Under the pieces are notes generated by a model. It searched no databases. It saw only the letters and a program-made list of their open reading frames with translations, and was not told the origin of the DNA. DNA of 64,000 nt from Robertkochia solimangrovi (lineage in GTDB: Bacteria; Bacteroidota; Bacteroidia; Flavobacteriales; Flavobacteriaceae). The stretch is from contig NZ_QKWN01000001.1 of assembly GCF_007279655.1 (NCBI RefSeq), positions 496,001 to 560,000 of the forward strand, given 5' to 3'. The position numbers and the translations under genes were made by a program. Of this stretch, positions 26,979 to 35,158 are shown in pieces (positions within the stretch are counted from its first letter, which is position 1; each line of letters opens with the position of its first letter).

Positions 26979-27548
26979 TTAGTTTTCTATTTCAGTTACG
27001 TTTTGTTTGATACTATACCGTTCACTCTTATCGATAAATTCGTTTAAGAATTCCATTACCCGATCCCAATCGGTGTATTCGAAATCATGACTGGTATCGG
27101 TAGGACGACCTTCTTTTTTAGAGATCATCTTCATGATGAGCTTTTTAAAGTAATTGTATTCTGTATATTTTAATGCGCCGGCAATATGTTCAACCAGCAT
27201 TGGGTTCCATCCGGTATCTTTCAAATATTCATTGGCGATTCGTACTGCCTCCTTGTGCTCTTCTTCCAGTGTTGAAACAATAGCAAGACAAACAGAAAAG
27301 AATGCTCCGGGCATTTTGTTTAGCGCAGTAACATGCTTTTTGATATAATGGGTTACACCACTTTGATAATGTCCGATATGAATAGAGGCTCCAATGAGCA
27401 CAGCTTCGAAGTCATCTGCCGACGGCGGGTCCATGGTCGCATCGCAGATCTCAACACTATGACCTTTTTGTTCCAGGATGTTTCCCATAAATCTTGCGAT
27501 CTTGCGGGTTTGTCCTTCTGAGGTGCCATATACTATTAAAACTTTCAT
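26979..27548 (-). CDS. HemG-like flavodoxin-domain protein
   Basis: A cytoplasmic FMN-binding flavodoxin-fold protein of about 189 aa. The phosphate-binding loop is KVLIVYGTSEGQTRKIARF at the start, followed by AVLIGASIHIGHYQSGVTHYIKKH and FFSVCLAIVSTLEEEHKEA. These are typical of the flavodoxin-type protoporphyrinogen oxidase HemG or FldA-like relatives. Whether it oxidises protoporphyrinogen is not shown; no heme genes are nearby. ATG 27548 gives the standard MKVLIVYG start; the upstream extension is not needed. It converges on the secreted protein at 26510. Confidence 0.75.
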   Translation of the reverse strand: MKVLIVYGTSEGQTRKIARFMGNILEQKGHSVEICDATMDPPSADDFEAVLIGASIHIGHYQSGVTHYIKKHVTALNKMPGAFFSVCLAIVSTLEEEHKEAVRIANEYLKDTGWNPMLVEHIAGALKYTEYNYFKKLIMKMISKKEGRPTDTSHDFEYTDWDRVMEFLNEFIDKSERYSIKQNVTEIEN

Positions 27549-27722
27549 TTTTATTTTAAAGTAACTCAATAAAAACCGGATGTAAATTGATATAAATCAA
27601 TACGGGCGTGATTTTAATTAAAGGCGTTGTAAATCACCTCCGAACCTAAGGCAAGACTAAGAGGATTGGAACTTCTTTTAGATTCTGAATCTAACAGTTA
27701 AACTTATAAAGTTATTTGGTTC

Positions 27723-28559
27723 TCACTTGTTTTTGGTTCCCCAAGGGCAGCGTTTAACCAGATAGTTGATCGTACTTTGATACTGGTCAAGGGACGAACC
27801 AAATCCGTTTCGTTTCACATTGTAAAGGTTCTGACCCTGATCATTGAAGATGTTCATTTCGATCGTGGTATCATATTTTGTAAGCGTTGAGGTGCTGGTA
27901 CTACTGAATTCTTTACCGGAACTCTTTTTCTCTTTATCCTCTTTTTTTTCTTTGTCTTTATAGGTCGTGCTGGTGCTCCCGAAAGTAGAAGTGCCTTCAA
28001 AGTTGATATTCGCAGTTCCATACACTACGAATTCCACACCTAAAAGTTTTGCAACTTCCTGAGGCAGTTTTGTTTTGATAGTTTCCGCATTCAGATTATT
28101 CCTCAATAACAAAGCATTGGTGGTCATGGGATCCATGATAAGGATTCCACGGGTATTCTCTTTAAAGGAGTTTACCGTGGTATGCTGAATATCTTCACTC
28201 ATTTCCCGCGTGGTCAAAGATCCTTCATTTGAGATCATAACATAGGGTATGACCGCCAGTTTATTTCTTGAATCGCCCATAGGTGCCGTTGTGGTAGCAG
28301 CTGCCGGGGCCGCTTCATTGATCACCTGAGTTCTGCCACTGGCAAAGACGATCTTACTGATCTTAGCTTTTTCAAAGGTGTACTCTAAAGTCTCCCCTTT
28401 ATAAATAAACGTGATCGAGCTGGCTTCGATGGCTTTTACCGTTCCTTCGTTGACATCACCGTTTAACATATAGACCTTGTCTACATTCTCTTGCGCATAG
28501 ATATTTATGTTTATGAAAAGTAAAAATAAGGTTCCGAAAAAGACTGTAAATTGTTTCAT
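27723..28559 (-). CDS. Secreted protein with a CsgG-like middle domain, paralogue A
   Basis: A 278-aa secreted protein: signal peptide up to NIYAQ, an N-terminal short beta domain (about 30-75, KVYMLNGDVNEGTVKAIEAS), a linker rich in Ala and Thr, and a C-terminal domain (about 95-270). The latter includes MTTNALLLRNNLNAETIKTK followed by LPQEVAKLLGVEFVVYG, then a low-complexity stretch of Lys, Glu and Ser/Thr. The segment is related to TNAILQRNGVD...LPGELGAMLGVDALVMGD in the gene at 29241, across the tRNA. It vaguely resembles CsgG/curli or TolB-like secreted proteins. Function unknown. Confidence 0.6.
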   Translation of the reverse strand: MKQFTVFFGTLFLLFININIYAQENVDKVYMLNGDVNEGTVKAIEASSITFIYKGETLEYTFEKAKISKIVFASGRTQVINEAAPAAATTTAPMGDSRNKLAVIPYVMISNEGSLTTREMSEDIQHTTVNSFKENTRGILIMDPMTTNALLLRNNLNAETIKTKLPQEVAKLLGVEFVVYGTANINFEGTSTFGSTSTTYKDKEKKEDKEKKSSGKEFSSTSTSTLTKYDTTIEMNIFNDQGQNLYNVKRNGFGSSLDQYQSTINYLVKRCPWGTKNK

Positions 28560-28782
28560 TGTATACTGAAATATAGTTGATTACCTATAAAAATACATAA
28601 AAGAATTCAGATTAATTCACAAATGTTTTTAGACTTATTGTTCTAATGACCAGTCATAAGCGTAAAAGATCCGGAAGGGAAATTCTTAAGTAATTTGAAA
28701 TGTATAATGGAAAGTTTTGAGTGTGATTTCCTTAGGGTAGATAATGAAAAGATGATTTTTTACAAAATCAGATGAACCCCAA

Positions 28783-28811
28783 CAAAAAAGCCCTCCCATT
28801 CGGGAAGGCTT
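28783..28811 (-). terminator. Terminator downstream of the tRNA gene
   Basis: AAGCCCTCCC (28788-28797) pairs with GGGAAGGCTT (28802-28811), allowing one wobble. On the minus strand the hairpin is followed by TTTTTT, as expected of an intrinsic terminator ending the tRNA transcript. Confidence 0.8.
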
Positions 28812-28819
28812 GATTTTAC

Positions 28820-28896
28820 TGGTGGTCCCACCTGGGCTCGAACCAGGGACCACCTGATTATGAGTCAGGTGCTCTAACCAACTGAGCTATAGGACC
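28820..28896 (-). tRNA. tRNA with anticodon CAU (elongator Met or Ile2)
   Basis: The minus strand folds into a complete 77-nt tRNA with CCA encoded. The anticodon arm is CCTGA-CTCATAA-TCAGG, the T-arm contains GGTTCGAGCC, and the acceptor pairs GGTCCTA with TGGGACC plus A73. Anticodon CAU could be elongator Met or Ile2 with lysidine; C4-G69 and C5-G68 in the acceptor are features of TilS-recognised Ile2 in E. coli, so Ile2 is possible. Confidence 0.95.
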
Positions 28897-29240
28897 AATA
28901 AATATCGTTATTTAAGAACTTTTGCTATTTGACTCCTTAACCGGAGTGAAGGAGAAAAGCGGATGCAATATTACTACTATTTTTAAACTACTGCAAGGTT
29001 TTAATTAAAATGATCTTTTAAAAATTATTGCGAATCTAAGAAAATTGTAAAACTAACGGATAACCAATATTAAGGATATTTCTATTGATTACCTGCTTTA
29101 AATCAATCACATAGCAAATTTTACACTTTTCATGAAATCAGAATTGTTAATAAGTCTTTATTGCAGAGTAAGAAAATATTTACGAAAGTAGTTCATGATG
29201 CTTTATATTTAGCCTGAATTCAATAAATAAATACCTAAAA
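28897..29240. other. Intergenic region, one candidate promoter
   Basis: AT-rich spacer with no reading frame. TATATTTA at 29204-29211 resembles the -7 consensus with one mismatch and lies 29 bases before the plus-strand gene at 29241. The tRNA promoter must also lie here, reading minus, but I see no clear match. Confidence 0.4.
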
Positions 29241-29879
29241 ATGAGAAAATTTTTACTTCTTTTCTCTGTATTCGTATTGCAATATGGATACAGTCAGACC
29301 CATTTGTATGTTCATGAAGATGCTGAACATTATGTAGCAGAAACTAACATTATCGCAATTTTACCTTTTGATGTGGAAGTTAAGTTACGTCCAAATGCCA
29401 TGAAGAAACTTACCGCTGAACAATTGGTAGAAATGGAAAAAGCCGAAGGCCTGGACGTTCAAAGGGCTATGTATTCATGGTTTCTAAAACGCAAGAAAAG
29501 AGGTGATATGCGTATTGAAGTATTGTCACCGCAAAAGACAAATGCGATTCTACAGAGAAATGGGGTTGATCTTCATAATTTAGATAAATATTTGCCCGGT
29601 GAATTGGGGGCAATGCTAGGTGTAGATGCTCTGGTTATGGGAGACCTTGAAACCTCTAAACCAATGTCTGACGGTGCCAGCATTGTTGTTGGAGCATTAT
29701 TTGGCTTTTTTGGTTCTACCAACAAAGGCGTAATTAATCTCGATATCGTTCATACCGCTGATGAAACGCTGGTGGTGAATTATAATAAGAAAGTATCAGG
29801 TAGCCTGGGTTCCAGTTCTGAAGACATGATCAATGTCCTGATGCGAAAAGTAACCAGACGTATACCTTATACGGGTTAA
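29241..29879 (+). CDS. Secreted CsgG/TolB-like protein, paralogue B
   Basis: A 212-aa secreted protein with signal peptide MRKFLLLFSVFVLQYGYSQ. The body starts with ETNIIAILPFDVEVKLRPN, a pattern seen in CsgG/TolB-like domains that begin with an IAVLPF strand, and continues with KTNAILQRNGVDLHNLDKYL and LPGELGAMLGVDALVMGDLE. That latter pair aligns with the gene at 27723. A Gly-rich segment (IVVGALFGFFGSTNKG) follows. It is divergent from the tRNA and ends at a strong terminator. Function unknown; a role in envelope stress or secretion is a guess. Confidence 0.6.
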   Translation: MRKFLLLFSVFVLQYGYSQTHLYVHEDAEHYVAETNIIAILPFDVEVKLRPNAMKKLTAEQLVEMEKAEGLDVQRAMYSWFLKRKKRGDMRIEVLSPQKTNAILQRNGVDLHNLDKYLPGELGAMLGVDALVMGDLETSKPMSDGASIVVGALFGFFGSTNKGVINLDIVHTADETLVVNYNKKVSGSLGSSSEDMINVLMRKVTRRIPYTG

Positions 29880-29899
29880 AACTAATATAACATTTTATA

Positions 29900-29929
29900 A
29901 AGTCCGGATAATTGTTTCCGGACTTTTTT
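29900..29929 (+). terminator. Strong intrinsic terminator
   Basis: AAGTCCGGA (29900-29908) pairs with TCCGGACTT (29916-29924) over seven bases and is followed by a T-run (TTTTTT). It ends the transcript of the gene at 29241. Confidence 0.9.
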
Positions 29930-30085
29930 ATTATACTCATAGCTTTAAACGATAGCGGTGTTGCTTGATGTTTAGTTCTATAAGCACTACTAACACCACA
30001 ATTGATTCATAGTTACTATCATAAGGTATAGTTCATTATAGTCCTTTCTTAACGTAAATTTCTGATTTCTATCCTTAAAAGGAGT

Positions 30086-30093
30086 TAATTTTG
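30086..30093 (+). promoter_or_regulatory. -7 element TAATTTTG before nitroreductase gene
   Basis: TAATTTTG exactly matches TAnnTTTG and is followed by GCACCCG, a context common at Flavobacterial start sites. The ATG at 30117 is 24 bases downstream. No good -33 TTG is visible. Confidence 0.55.
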
Positions 30094-30116
30094 CACCCGA
30101 ATTAAAAACCTGAATC

Positions 30117-30749
30117 ATGAGTCTTATAGATAATTTGAAATGGCGCTATGCCGCTAAGAAGATGAACGGGGAAAAGATACCTCAGGAAAAACTTGATTAT
30201 ATCCTGGAGGCTACCCGCTTATCTCCCTCATCATCCGGATTGCAACCCTACAAGGTTTTTGTGATCTCCAATCCTGAATTACTGGAAAAGATCAGAGGAA
30301 TAGCCTGGGATCAAAGCCAGGTAACCGATTGTTCTCATCTGTTAGTCTTTGCAGCATGGGATGGTTACAGCGAAGAGCGTGTTTCTTCCGTATTCAACTA
30401 TACCATGGATGAGCGAGGACTTCCACATAGCACTATGGATGAGTATAAGGAGCGTTTGATGGGTCTCTATAAACCCCTTGGGAAAGAATGGCAGGCAACG
30501 CATGCTGCAAAGCAGAGTTATATAGCTTTCGCTATGGCGATCGCTGCTGCGGCTGAACAAAAAGTTGATGCTACTCCAATGGAAGGATTCCTTCCGGAGG
30601 AATTGGATAAAATCCTTGAACTGGATAAATACGGACTTAAAAGTACGCTTTTGCTTACCCTTGGTTACCGTGATGCGGACAACGACTGGTTGGTGAATAT
30701 GAAAAAAGTTCGTACGCCTAAAGATGAATTCTTTGTAGAGATCGATTAA
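30117..30749 (+). CDS. NfsB-like nitroreductase/NAD(P)H oxidoreductase
   Basis: A cytoplasmic FMN-dependent oxidoreductase of 210 aa in the nitroreductase fold (NfsB-type). FMN contacts are visible in KWRYAAKKMNGEKIPQEKLD at the N-terminus, ATRLSPSSSGLQPYKVFVIS (the Ser-rich FMN loop) and the C-terminal dimer region LKSTLLLTLGYRDADND. These enzymes reduce quinones or nitroaromatics with NAD(P)H. Length is normal. It has its own promoter and is followed by a hairpin, so it is monocistronic. Confidence 0.88.
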   Translation: MSLIDNLKWRYAAKKMNGEKIPQEKLDYILEATRLSPSSSGLQPYKVFVISNPELLEKIRGIAWDQSQVTDCSHLLVFAAWDGYSEERVSSVFNYTMDERGLPHSTMDEYKERLMGLYKPLGKEWQATHAAKQSYIAFAMAIAAAAEQKVDATPMEGFLPEELDKILELDKYGLKSTLLLTLGYRDADNDWLVNMKKVRTPKDEFFVEID

Positions 30750-30780
30750 CATTCGATCATTTCATACAACTTATAAATTA

Positions 30781-30808
30781 GAAACTCCCGGCTTACACCG
30801 GGAGTTTC
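30781..30808 (+). terminator. Hairpin after nitroreductase gene
   Basis: GAAACTCCCGG (30781-30791) pairs perfectly with CCGGGAGTTTC (30798-30808) over six bases, about 30 bases after the stop. The following sequence lacks a strong T-run (ATCCCCC), so termination may be partial. Confidence 0.6.
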
Positions 30809-31047
30809 ATCCCCCAAACCTCGTCTAGTAATTGCACTAAACGCAGTGTTTATTTTAAAATCAAATTTGATACTAACAAATATTAAAAAGATTACGCGTT
30901 TTTCGTTACGGAATTCCGTAAATAACAGATAATTTCACAATAAATTTAATATTTATTCATATAATATTCGAAATTGATAAGATATCTTTAAAAGTTAGGG
31001 AACGATTATTATAAGCATATTCGTTTTACTATCAGACTACTAAGGTG

Positions 31048-34000
31048 CTATTCAGAAAGGTTCAAATAGGATGCCACCGACCTTTCATTATGTCTGAATC
31101 TTTTTTCAGATCTATAAAAATTTTTCTCTTTTTTTTCTAAAAGTTCATTTCGCCCACTAAATTTTACTCTTTTGGCACTGCTTTCTTGTGGGGTTGAGAT
31201 GAATAATTCCCAGCGACCCGAACGAACTGCTTCTTTATGGTAGGGCCATGGATCACTCATATCGATGCCATGAGCCTGACTATGGCAATAAGCAATGATG
31301 ATCGAAGGTCCGTCATAAGCCTCAGCCTCAGTAAATGCTTTTAACATTTGATCCGGATCGGCACCCATAGATACTGAGGCTACATAAACATGGTCGTATT
31401 GCATCGCCATGGCACCCAGATTTTTTTTTGCCTGTTTTTTCCCTTTGGAAGCCAGGCGTGCCTTTGCACCTGCAGGAGTTGCTTTGGAGGCTTGCCCTCC
31501 CGTATTATCGTAAACTTCATTGTCCAGCACCAGGATATTAACATTCGCTCCAGAAGCCAGAACGTGATCGAGTCCGCCAAAGCCGATATCATAAGCCCAA
31601 CCATCACCACCAACGATCCAGATACTTTTCTTTATCAGCGCATCTGCCTGGCTAAGTAAATTTCCTGCCTGGGGGTGGTCACTATCCTTTAATGCTATTT
31701 TCAGTCGCTCCACGCGAGCTCGCTGCTGGCGTATACCTTCTTCCGTTGATTGGTCCGCTTCCAACAGATCGAAGACCCTATCGAAATCCAGAAACGGTAG
31801 CATTTGTAACAACAGATTTCGTGCAGCTCTTTCCCTGGAATTCGCAGATAATCTGAAGCCGAGTCCGAATTCAGCATTATCCTCGAATAATGAATTTGAC
31901 CATGCCGGCCCTTTACCCTCTTTATTACTGCGCCATGGCAACGCTGATGGGATTCCTCCGAAAATTGAGCTCGATCCGGTAGCATTGGCGATAAGAAGCC
32001 GATCCCCGAACATTTGTGTCAGCAATTTTATATATGGTGATTCACCGCAACCGGGGTCACATTTCGGATAGCGGAATAAGGGTTCCTGTAATTGCTGTAG
32101 GGGTAGATAGGTCGCCTCGATCTCGGTCCTGTCAATTTCGGGTAACTGTTCGAAGTGTTTCCAATTTTCCATTTGTTCTTCCTGATCACCTTTTCTAGCG
32201 GTCATCATCAAAGCCTTTGCAGGACATGCATTTTCACAGTTACCGCATCCTGTACACTGATCTGGATTTACCTGTATGGTCATCTGGTCATAACCGGTCA
32301 TTGCATAATTTTTATTGACCGGAGCTGATTTCCATCCAACGGGTGTTTTTACAGAATCCTGATCAAATACCTTAACCCGGATACTGCCTTGTGGACATGC
32401 CAGCGTACAGGCGCCGCATTGGATACAGGCCTCTGGATCCCAATCGGGGATCATTCCATTATTACAAGTCAGGGATGCAATGGTATTGTCTGTTATATAG
32501 GTTCCGTCAACCGGAAACATACCGACAGGAGCTTTATTTCCTTCTCCCGCCAGTAGTATTTCCATCAAGGTTCGGGGACTCGTAACCGGTGTATTGTTTT
32601 TTCTTTCTTGTTGCTGACCAGGGTCTGTAAGCACTAGCTTGTTAAGGGATGTGGGAACTGTATCATTATCGATCAGTTCCAATACGGCAAGGAACAACGC
32701 ATTTAAACTAGCATTCTTTTGACCGATACTGTAAAGGCGCACATGTTTTTTATTGAATTCATAAAGAACTTCCTGGGAGCATCCCTTCTTGAATTCTGAT
32801 TTTAATGCTTCATTGATGATCAAAACGCCTCCTTCGCGCATGCGTCCCGGTAGTGTTTTTATCTGAGAGTAATGCAGTTCACTACAGAGAATGAACTTAG
32901 CTTCCTCGATGAGATAGGGTGCCTTAACCGGTTCTTTGGCAATTCGTATATGGGAAGTTAGCACTGGAAATGATTTGATGTAATCGCATTCGGTATAACG
33001 CTGTACGTACCTGTTGGTTCCTAATTTTTGTGTGAGATACTGTAGTCCTTTCAGATCACCTTCTTTTCTGCCATGAAGTAATATTATTTCATCATTACCG
33101 GTATGGAGGTTTGGTATAGGCTTTTCTGAAATATGGCTTTGATGCTGATCATCGTCAATTCCTATGGTAAAGCCATTCTTAATTTCACCGGAATTTAAAG
33201 AATCAAAGATCGCAGCTACCATTCCAGGGGTGAACTCTTTGGAGGAGAGTCCGTATCTGCCTCCGATAATACGGGGAAGGGTCTTTTGATTGCCTTCCTG
33301 AAAGGCATGGGTAAGTGTTTGTACGACATCCAGATAAAGCGGTTCTCCGGTGGATCCCGATTCTTTCGTTCTGTCAAGTACTGCAATATTTTTACAGGTT
33401 GCCGGAATAGCTTTCAGGAAATGCTCAGCGCTAAAAGGACGGTAGAGCCTTACTCTTATCATACCATATCGTGATCCGTTTTGATTCAAATGAGCGATGG
33501 TTGCTGCTATAGTCTCAGTAGAAGACCCCATGGAAATGATAAGGTTTTCTGCTTTTGGATGACCGAGGTATTCAAAGATCTGATATGCTCTTCCTGTAAG
33601 TTTATTAAAGGAATCCATGGTTTCCTGAACGATGCCTGCACATAAATCATAATATTTTGTAGCGGCTTCACGACCTTGAAAATAGCTTTCAGGGCCTTGT
33701 GCGGTACCTCTGATCACTGGATTTTCCGGAGAGAGCGCACGATTCCTGTGTGCTGTGATGTCACTTGAGTCTATCATAGCTCGTATAATTTTATTATCGG
33801 CCACTTCAATCTTATTGAATTCATGAGAGGTGCGAAAGCCGTCAAAGAAATGCACGAATGGCACCCGTGACCGTAGGGTGGCTGCCTGTGCGATCAGGGC
33901 CATATCCTGGGCTTCCTGAACACCGGATGAGCCTAATATTGCATATCCCGATTGACGAATAGCCATGATATCAGAATGATCTCCGAACACTGAGAGTGCA

Positions 34001-34359
34001 TGGGTGGCGATAGTTCTTGTCGCTACATGAATAACATTGGGAGTGAGTTCTCCGGCGATTTTGTACATATTGGGTAACATTAATAATAACCCCTGCGAAG
34101 CGGTGAAAGTTGTGGCCAGGGATCCCGTTTGCAAGGCTCCGTGTAACGTACCTGCTACTCCGCCTTCACTTTGCATGCTGATGACCTCAGGAACGTTTCC
34201 AAAGCAGTTCTGTGTTTTATCGGCATACCATTCTTCTGCTATCTCAGCCATGGGTGTGGCCGGTGTGATCGGATAAACCGGCATGATCTCATTGGTTTGA
34301 TAGGCGATTCGGGCAACCGCATGATTTGCGCTGGTAACGGTATATTTTGTTGTTTTCAT
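31048..34359 (-). CDS. nifJ: Pyruvate:ferredoxin (flavodoxin) oxidoreductase with altered cluster ligands
   Basis: A 1103-aa single-chain NifJ/PFOR: pyruvate + CoA to acetyl-CoA + CO2 with reduction of ferredoxin or flavodoxin. Domains run in the usual order, with N-terminal YPITPATPMAEIAEEW, two ferredoxin-like 4Fe-4S motifs (CIQCGACTLACPQ near residue 650; CTGCGNCENACPA near 708) and TPP site GGDGWAYDIGFGGLDHVL plus LVLDNEVYDNTGGQ. Unusual: the proximal-cluster ligands of Desulfovibrio PFOR are not kept. The SGACSGCGE motif is CDPGCGE (near 770), ATGCSS is ATGSSS (near 796), and the distal Cys region reads AYCHSQAHG. The last hydrophilic tail is about 70 residues and ends NLSE. It follows osmC across a terminator. 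Confidence 0.88.
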   Translation of the reverse strand: MKTTKYTVTSANHAVARIAYQTNEIMPVYPITPATPMAEIAEEWYADKTQNCFGNVPEVISMQSEGGVAGTLHGALQTGSLATTFTASQGLLLMLPNMYKIAGELTPNVIHVATRTIATHALSVFGDHSDIMAIRQSGYAILGSSGVQEAQDMALIAQAATLRSRVPFVHFFDGFRTSHEFNKIEVADNKIIRAMIDSSDITAHRNRALSPENPVIRGTAQGPESYFQGREAATKYYDLCAGIVQETMDSFNKLTGRAYQIFEYLGHPKAENLIISMGSSTETIAATIAHLNQNGSRYGMIRVRLYRPFSAEHFLKAIPATCKNIAVLDRTKESGSTGEPLYLDVVQTLTHAFQEGNQKTLPRIIGGRYGLSSKEFTPGMVAAIFDSLNSGEIKNGFTIGIDDDQHQSHISEKPIPNLHTGNDEIILLHGRKEGDLKGLQYLTQKLGTNRYVQRYTECDYIKSFPVLTSHIRIAKEPVKAPYLIEEAKFILCSELHYSQIKTLPGRMREGGVLIINEALKSEFKKGCSQEVLYEFNKKHVRLYSIGQKNASLNALFLAVLELIDNDTVPTSLNKLVLTDPGQQQERKNNTPVTSPRTLMEILLAGEGNKAPVGMFPVDGTYITDNTIASLTCNNGMIPDWDPEACIQCGACTLACPQGSIRVKVFDQDSVKTPVGWKSAPVNKNYAMTGYDQMTIQVNPDQCTGCGNCENACPAKALMMTARKGDQEEQMENWKHFEQLPEIDRTEIEATYLPLQQLQEPLFRYPKCDPGCGESPYIKLLTQMFGDRLLIANATGSSSIFGGIPSALPWRSNKEGKGPAWSNSLFEDNAEFGLGFRLSANSRERAARNLLLQMLPFLDFDRVFDLLEADQSTEEGIRQQRARVERLKIALKDSDHPQAGNLLSQADALIKKSIWIVGGDGWAYDIGFGGLDHVLASGANVNILVLDNEVYDNTGGQASKATPAGAKARLASKGKKQAKKNLGAMAMQYDHVYVASVSMGADPDQMLKAFTEAEAYDGPSIIIAYCHSQAHGIDMSDPWPYHKEAVRSGRWELFISTPQESSAKRVKFSGRNELLEKKEKNFYRSEKRFRHNERSVASYLNLSE

Positions 34360-34390
34360 GTTTTTAGTGCTAAAGGATGGGAGGGGAAAG

Positions 34391-34422
34391 AAAAAATGGT
34401 CGCTTACGGGCGACCATTTTTT
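34391..34422. terminator. Bidirectional terminator between osmC and nifJ
   Basis: Positions 34391-34403 (AAAAAATGGTCGC) pair with 34410-34422 (GCGACCATTTTTT) over a six-base loop. T-runs flank both sides, so it can stop the osmC transcript (minus). NifJ starts just 32 bases further, with no evident promoter of its own in that gap, so it probably depends on read-through. Confidence 0.85.
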
Positions 34423-34431
34423 ACTGTAAGC

Positions 34432-34983
34432 TTACTTAACGATCTCGATCTTTACCGGTGTCGGATTTGTAATGATGTCGAGTACCGGTGAAAATCTGGC
34501 AAGATTTTCAAGTTGTTCGGTAGTGGCGTCAGATTTCACTTTAAGTTTTACGGTGATACCGTCAAAACCTTTTCGCACCTCCGGATCGAGTCCCAGGAAT
34601 CCGTGCAGGTCACATCCTGCAGTCAGGCTGGACTCAGCACTTTCGATTTCGATTCCATTGGCAGCAGCATGATAGGTCATCGCTCCGGTTAAACAGGAAG
34701 CTAAAGCATGCATAACTACTTCGGCAGGTGTGGCCGCAAGGTCATTTCCAAGTAATACGTTCGGGTGGTCACATTCCATGGTGAACACTTCCTTGCGGGT
34801 AGTGTCTTCTTGTCCGGCTCCATAGAACCCTTTTACACTACTAACACAATGTCCGCCATCGATCCAGTTATTTTTTGCTCTGAATTCGAACTTAGCCAGT
34901 TCTGGCTGTTCCTGAATGTGTCCGATGGTTTCTACCAGTTGATCTACGTTTACTCCGTTTTTAACATTTTTTGATGCAATCAT
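34432..34983 (-). CDS. OsmC-family peroxiredoxin
   Basis: An OsmC/Ohr-superfamily protein of 183 aa that reduces organic peroxides through a Cys pair. Family features: IDGGHCVSSVKGFYGAGQED early, the central helix EVVMHALASCLTGAMTYHAA with the second Cys (about residue 107) and the C-terminal AGCDLHGFLGLDPEVRKGFD and VKLKVKSD. ATG at 34983 is used rather than the upstream frame. Upstream lies a near-consensus sigma-54 promoter (35028-35042) and three TCACG-N6-CGTGA dyads, next to a sigma-54 activator gene, so expression is likely under that activator. Peroxide detoxification would fit beside the oxygen-sensitive NifJ. Confidence 0.85.
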   Translation of the reverse strand: MIASKNVKNGVNVDQLVETIGHIQEQPELAKFEFRAKNNWIDGGHCVSSVKGFYGAGQEDTTRKEVFTMECDHPNVLLGNDLAATPAEVVMHALASCLTGAMTYHAAANGIEIESAESSLTAGCDLHGFLGLDPEVRKGFDGITVKLKVKSDATTEQLENLARFSPVLDIITNPTPVKIEIVK

Positions 34984-35027
34984 TTTGATTAAATTTAAAG
35001 TTGAACAATTTTGTTGCAACTCATAAA

Positions 35028-35042
35028 ACCATTTGCGTGCCA
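35028..35042 (-). promoter_or_regulatory. Near-consensus sigma-54 promoter before osmC
   Basis: Minus-strand TGGCACGCAAATGGT carries the full -24 block TGGCACG, and GG-N10-GT spacing; the -12 GC of the consensus is GT here. The start of transcription would be near 35016, about 33 bases before the osmC ATG. Enhancer-like dyads lie 60-115 bases upstream. Confidence 0.65.
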
Positions 35043-35100
35043 AAAATGATAAAACCCAGTAAATAAAGGGGTTTCGAAGGTTTTTATAGATTTGAAGAAC

Positions 35101-35156
35101 TCACGTAATCTCGTGTATTCACGAATTTTCGTGAGATTATTTATGAGATCTCGTGA
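35101..35156. promoter_or_regulatory. Three tandem TCACG-N6-CGTGA dyads, candidate UAS
   Basis: The best dyad is TCACGAATTTTCGTGA (35119-35134, 7-bp arms). A second is TCACGTAATCTCGTGT (35101-35116, one mismatch), and a third at 35141-35156 keeps CGTGA but has a degraded left half. Centres are 18 and 22 bp apart. They lie just after the activator's stop and 85-140 bp upstream of the predicted osmC start, as expected of enhancer-binding-protein sites. Confidence 0.65.
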
Positions 35157-35158
35157 AA

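Noticed and set aside
30781-30808. Hairpin as an attenuator for nifJ
   Set aside because: It follows the nitroreductase gene on the plus strand, while nifJ reads from the far end on the minus strand.
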